In this document: piece after piece, positions 56,233-58,954 of the stretch | Position numbering within the stretch: position 1 is the first letter of the stretch | Layout of the letters: each line of letters starts with the position of its first letter | Origin: a virus | Strand: one strand, 5' to 3' | Virus record (IMG/VR): IMGVR_UViG_3300035698_003405 | Location: 1 to 58,954 of that record | Length of the DNA stretch: 58,954 bases | Notes under the pieces: generated by a model | The model's input: only the letters and a program-made list of their open reading frames with translations | Told to the model about the DNA's origin: nothing | Databases searched by the model: none | Program-made: the position numbers and the translations under genes

Positions 56233-56935
56233 GGCGTACCCAGTAAGGTGAACGGTTAGCCCAACGGCCAATAGGATCGTGACGGCTCAACTGGCCGTTT
56301 AGATGGTGCAGTATAGTGCTGTTACCTACGTACACCCCGCCGTGATTAAGGGTGTTAGTTTTAGACAGGACGCTGACGAAGAACACATCATGTATCTGCG
56401 GTGTTTCGTCCGGCAGTAGGGGCTTGAGTCCTACCCTTTTGAAGTTATCAACGTATAGATTCTGGCCGTTATCCCACCATCCGAATTCTCTCGGCTGCTC
56501 TGGAAACTCAATACCTAGAACTTGATGGTAGTACGAACGGATAAGGCTATAGCAGTCAAATACTCCGTGGATGAAAGGGCGGGCGGTCATCTTAATGTCG
56601 CTCATGTGCTGGTCCCACCAAAACATAGATGGAGCGCGGCCCGACTCAAGCACCACTATGCCCCACGGGATATCAGCTTTGAGTTGCCCGTTCATATCCA
56701 CTTCACTAGGGCAATCTGGTCCTTCCGGGTGGCTGTGTATCACCGCCTGTATTTTCCCGATAGTCTCCTTAACCCGTATCGTCTCAGAGGGGGCTATCTT
56801 AAACGTCAGCGCTTTCAATTCCGCGACGTTCTCCATAGGGATATACGTGTCGTTAACCACATACCCGCACGACTCGCAGGGGAACACGCTCTGAGCGTGG
56901 CTGATAGCCGCCTGCTCTATGCGGGTACTAAACAT
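56216..56935 (-). CDS. Tail assembly peptidase, lambda gpK-like (JAB + NlpC/P60)
   Basis: 239 aa from the ATG at 56935, which overlaps the gpL-like stop. A JAB/MPN domain shows the metalloprotease motif IHSHPEGPDCPSEVD (H-x-H...D); an NlpC/P60 domain follows with Cys in FDCYSLIRSYY and His in LNHGGVYVG. The two-domain order is that of gpK, needed for tail tip formation and perhaps peptidoglycan cutting during DNA entry. Confidence 0.85.
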   Translation of the reverse strand: MFSTRIEQAAISHAQSVFPCESCGYVVNDTYIPMENVAELKALTFKIAPSETIRVKETIGKIQAVIHSHPEGPDCPSEVDMNGQLKADIPWGIVVLESGRAPSMFWWDQHMSDIKMTARPFIHGVFDCYSLIRSYYHQVLGIEFPEQPREFGWWDNGQNLYVDNFKRVGLKPLLPDETPQIHDVFFVSVLSKTNTLNHGGVYVGNSTILHHLNGQLSRHDPIGRWANRSPYWVRHDSNR

Positions 56936-57695
56936 TGCCGACCAACGGAAACGCTCGGGTGGGTAAAGTTCTAGGTTCGTTGCCCGCTTCAATCTCTGAC
57001 TGACGGAAACGTAGCCGACAATCCGATAGTTTCTTACCGCATCTGTCGAGACTAATAGACGTAGGGGAGCCGTCTGCTGCATAGTGAGGTCCATCGGACG
57101 CGGGAGCGGAGCCTATGCCTTGCCACGGGCAAGTGGCCTTGTCATAGTTAAATACACCCGTTGCTGGATCAAGGTATCTGTAGGTGTGGCGGCACACGTT
57201 TTTGATTATCTGCCGCCCCGGTACCTTACGCCCGCGTTGATCCATAAGGGCCGCAAGTTCGAACTCTATGTATTCCTTGCTGTGGACCGATTTACGGTCT
57301 ACGTAAAATATGTCGATAGGGTAATGTGCGTTACCATCGGCATCGGGCTGGCCGTCAAGGAATGACTTATAAGTGCGAATACGGCTAACTGAGGCCCCGA
57401 CAAGATCGTTCAAATCTATGACCAAGCTCTGCACTAGGCCAGTGACGTTACCTATACGTATTAAGGGGGTAGGTAAGTTGCCCTTACCCAAGGTCTCAAA
57501 CCCCTCCGCTTCGATATCTACTGTCGTATAGGTGTTGCCCGCAAAAGAGATTGCCGAGCCGTCTTCGTGGCTGTTTCTGGTGAAGTATCCTATGAAAGGG
57601 TTTCCTATAGGGGTGAGGTCAAGGGAAAACAGTTCTACCCGGTTTTCTTGGGATAGTTCCTGTGCTTCTTGTGTTATGCGAGGATCGACACTCAT
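56928..57695 (-). CDS. Minor tail protein, lambda gpL-like
   Basis: 255 aa. Contains the four C-terminal Cys of gpL (NVCRHTY, ATCPWQG, DRCGKKLSDC), which in lambda-type proteins hold an iron-sulphur cluster. N-terminal two thirds are the beta domain that joins the tail tube end to the tip (VELFSLDLTPIGNPFIGYF). Position between gpM- and gpK-like genes agrees. Confidence 0.85.
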   Translation of the reverse strand: MSVDPRITQEAQELSQENRVELFSLDLTPIGNPFIGYFTRNSHEDGSAISFAGNTYTTVDIEAEGFETLGKGNLPTPLIRIGNVTGLVQSLVIDLNDLVGASVSRIRTYKSFLDGQPDADGNAHYPIDIFYVDRKSVHSKEYIEFELAALMDQRGRKVPGRQIIKNVCRHTYRYLDPATGVFNYDKATCPWQGIGSAPASDGPHYAADGSPTSISLDRCGKKLSDCRLRFRQSEIEAGNEPRTLPTRAFPLVGNV

Positions 57696-58054
57696 ACGTC
57701 ATTGACCTTTAAAAACGTGGCAGTAACCTGCCTATGGTTTACATGGGAGAACCCGCGATTAAAGGTGTTTGCAATATACTTACCCTGTACCGCGTTGAGT
57801 TCCGGGGGCGTCCAGTAAAATGCGACGCTTCCTTTATGTCTCCGAAAGAAATCTATCAGGAATACCGCGTTCACCCGGGGTAGGGTAGACCATCGAAGCT
57901 GTGCGGAGTCTTCGATACTATTGATACCGTCCGGCCCGCGCTGTACATAGCCATCGCCGAAGCCAGCGGTGTTAACCTTGGGCTTCATTTCCTCAGTAAC
58001 GCCGCCAACGTCGGGTAAATACATGTCTTCTGTAGGGAATGTCTCTAAGGCCAT
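57692..58054 (-). CDS. Minor tail protein, lambda gpM-like
   Basis: 120 aa. The segment FGDGYVQRGPDGINSIEDSA and the downstream FFRRHKGSVAFYWTPP fit the gpM/distal tail family, whose members form a ring at the tube end. Overlaps the gpL-like start by 4 bases and follows the tape measure directly. Confidence 0.8.
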   Translation of the reverse strand: MALETFPTEDMYLPDVGGVTEEMKPKVNTAGFGDGYVQRGPDGINSIEDSAQLRWSTLPRVNAVFLIDFFRRHKGSVAFYWTPPELNAVQGKYIANTFNRGFSHVNHRQVTATFLKVNDV

Positions 58055-58954
58055 TTACTGCACCTGTAGTTTGTTTGTTTGACCGCCTGCGCGTTGCTGT
58101 TTGCGCATAAGCTCGAAGAACTTCGCTTCAACAGATTTGTCAACGCTATCACCTATCTGTTCGGCGAACTTAGCAAATTCATCATTAGTATTCTTACTGC
58201 CGTTAGCAGGTAGGTTGACGCTTATCTCTATAATAGGCTGAAACAAGGTGGTATTAGCACTCCCACCCGCAGATGAGACGCCAAGACGGCCCCGGCTATC
58301 CCTGCGCAAGGGCATAATGGCTTCCGGTCCCGCTTCGCCCATAAGCCCCGGTCCGCTTGCCGACCCGAACAAGGTAGAGCCGCTTACGACTCCGCCCTTT
58401 GCAAACGTTTGCAAACCGTTCTGATTGAATACGTTACCCTTAGCGCTTAAACTTAAACCAACGCCACTAAGTAAAGCTCCCGTGGCTTCCTGAAACAAAC
58501 GCTGTGACGCCATCTTGGCCGCAAATCTCGCCCATTCCAATAGCATGCCGCTTAGGGTTTCCCGCCAGCCGTCGCCAACGCCGGTAATCATATCGGCAGT
58601 AGCGTCGGATATGCTGTCCGTCATTTTCCCGTATAAATCGGCACCCATCTGAAAGCTTGTCTGTTGGTCAAGAACCATCTGCTGCTGTGCCGCCGATATA
58701 CCATCGAAGAACGTTCCAGTTTCTCGGTTCTCGTTTACAAGCCTATTCAAACGAGCCTGAGAGAATTCCTTCTCTTTTTGTTCGCGGAATTCAGCGGACT
58801 GAATAAACATAGTTTGGCGGGCTGCGAGATCATTTTCAACCTTAATTGCATTTCTGCGTTCGTCATTAAGGTCTGACAAGGAGCCACCCGCTGCGGTTAT
58901 CTTATCAGATAGCTCATCATACTGCTTGTTAATAGCCTCTATAGCCGTAACCCG
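58055..58954 (-). CDS. Tape measure protein, C-terminal part (cut by window edge)
   Basis: 299 residues; the frame stays open to the right edge of the window, so an internal TTG at 58879 is not the true start. The N-terminal half of this part is helical and coiled-coil (FREQKEKEFSQARLNRLVNE). The end carries the C-terminal motif of lambda gpH-like proteins (FAKGGVV, GLMGEAGPEAIMPLRRDSRG). It sets tail length and passes into the host with the DNA. Palindrome copy 16 lies in the FAKGGVV codons. Confidence 0.85.
   Translation of the reverse strand, partial: RVTAIEAINKQYDELSDKITAAGGSLSDLNDERRNAIKVENDLAARQTMFIQSAEFREQKEKEFSQARLNRLVNENRETGTFFDGISAAQQQMVLDQQTSFQMGADLYGKMTDSISDATADMITGVGDGWRETLSGMLLEWARFAAKMASQRLFQEATGALLSGVGLSLSAKGNVFNQNGLQTFAKGGVVSGSTLFGSASGPGLMGEAGPEAIMPLRRDSRGRLGVSSAGGSANTTLFQPIIEISVNLPANGSKNTNDEFAKFAEQIGDSVDKSVEAKFFELMRKQQRAGGQTNKLQVQ
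58399..58414 (-). repeat. Palindrome copy 16, fully symmetric
   Basis: TTGCAAACGTTTGCAA in the tape-measure gene, read as LQTFAK. Third fully symmetric copy. Confidence 0.8.

Noticed and set aside
57769-57775. Half palindrome GTTTGCAA in the gpM-like gene
   Set aside because: Only one half is present; expected by chance.
1-58954. tRNA genes, CRISPR arrays, integrase or attachment site
   Set aside because: No cloverleaf with a GTTCGA-type loop, no regular repeat-spacer array and no recombinase motif seen by eye. tRNAscan-SE and an integrase search would be needed to exclude them fully.

Overview
The window is part of the genome of a large tailed phage with a long, non-contractile (lambda-like) tail. 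Almost every gene lies on the minus strand, so transcription runs from right to left. Three signs point to a Gram-negative, probably alphaproteobacterial, host: a two-piece (circularly permuted) tmRNA of the alphaproteobacterial kind, overlapping inner- and outer-membrane spanins, and a protein with a PEP-CTERM-like sorting signal. I saw no integrase, no tRNA gene and no CRISPR array. Head and packaging genes must lie outside the window, presumably to the right.

Layout in transcription order, right to left. 58954-46979: tape-measure C-terminus, then homologues of lambda gpM, gpL, gpK, gpI and a giant gpJ (2846 aa). 46978-45369: tail fibre and a glycine-rich adhesin-like protein. 45348-43143: three tandem, diverged QueC-like PP-loop proteins, then an unknown (42718-43140). 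42636-40527: lysis genes (holin candidates, M15 endolysin, i-spanin, overlapping o-spanin lipoprotein). 40456-35829: structural-looking proteins, two of them built of internal repeats (12 x about 20 aa and 6 x about 66 aa). 35661-32530: operon with a Ycf46-like AAA+ ATPase and DUF1257-like and DUF2997-like proteins. 32434: a stand-alone CheY-like receiver.

30536-27577: lambda O-like initiator with three 23-bp-spaced iterons inside its gene, a degenerate DnaC-like protein and a DnaB-type helicase. 27390-14568: polymerase A with a UDG-like N-terminal domain, PEP-CTERM-like protein, DnaG primase, gp32-like SSB, SF2 helicase, acidic HeH-repeat protein, RecA/UvsX, two PD-(D/E)XK nucleases and a RuvC-like resolvase. 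14450-9381: DNA-binding and unknown proteins, a SWIM/MgsA-C-like protein and a secreted zinc protease. 9180-8780: tmRNA. 8756-1: many small early-type genes, mostly unknown, with overlapping stops and starts.

Two window-wide regulatory patterns stand out. First, a 16-bp palindrome (TTGCANACGTNTGCAA) occurs 16 times, every 1-7 kb, inside and between genes; at three places its left half is the -35 box of a good sigma70-type promoter. Second, several early genes share a 5' leader (AACCAACCACGGA) that covers the ribosome-binding site. The 3' untranslated region at 1458-1862 displays the exact 13-nt complement in a hairpin loop, so it may be a trans-acting small RNA.
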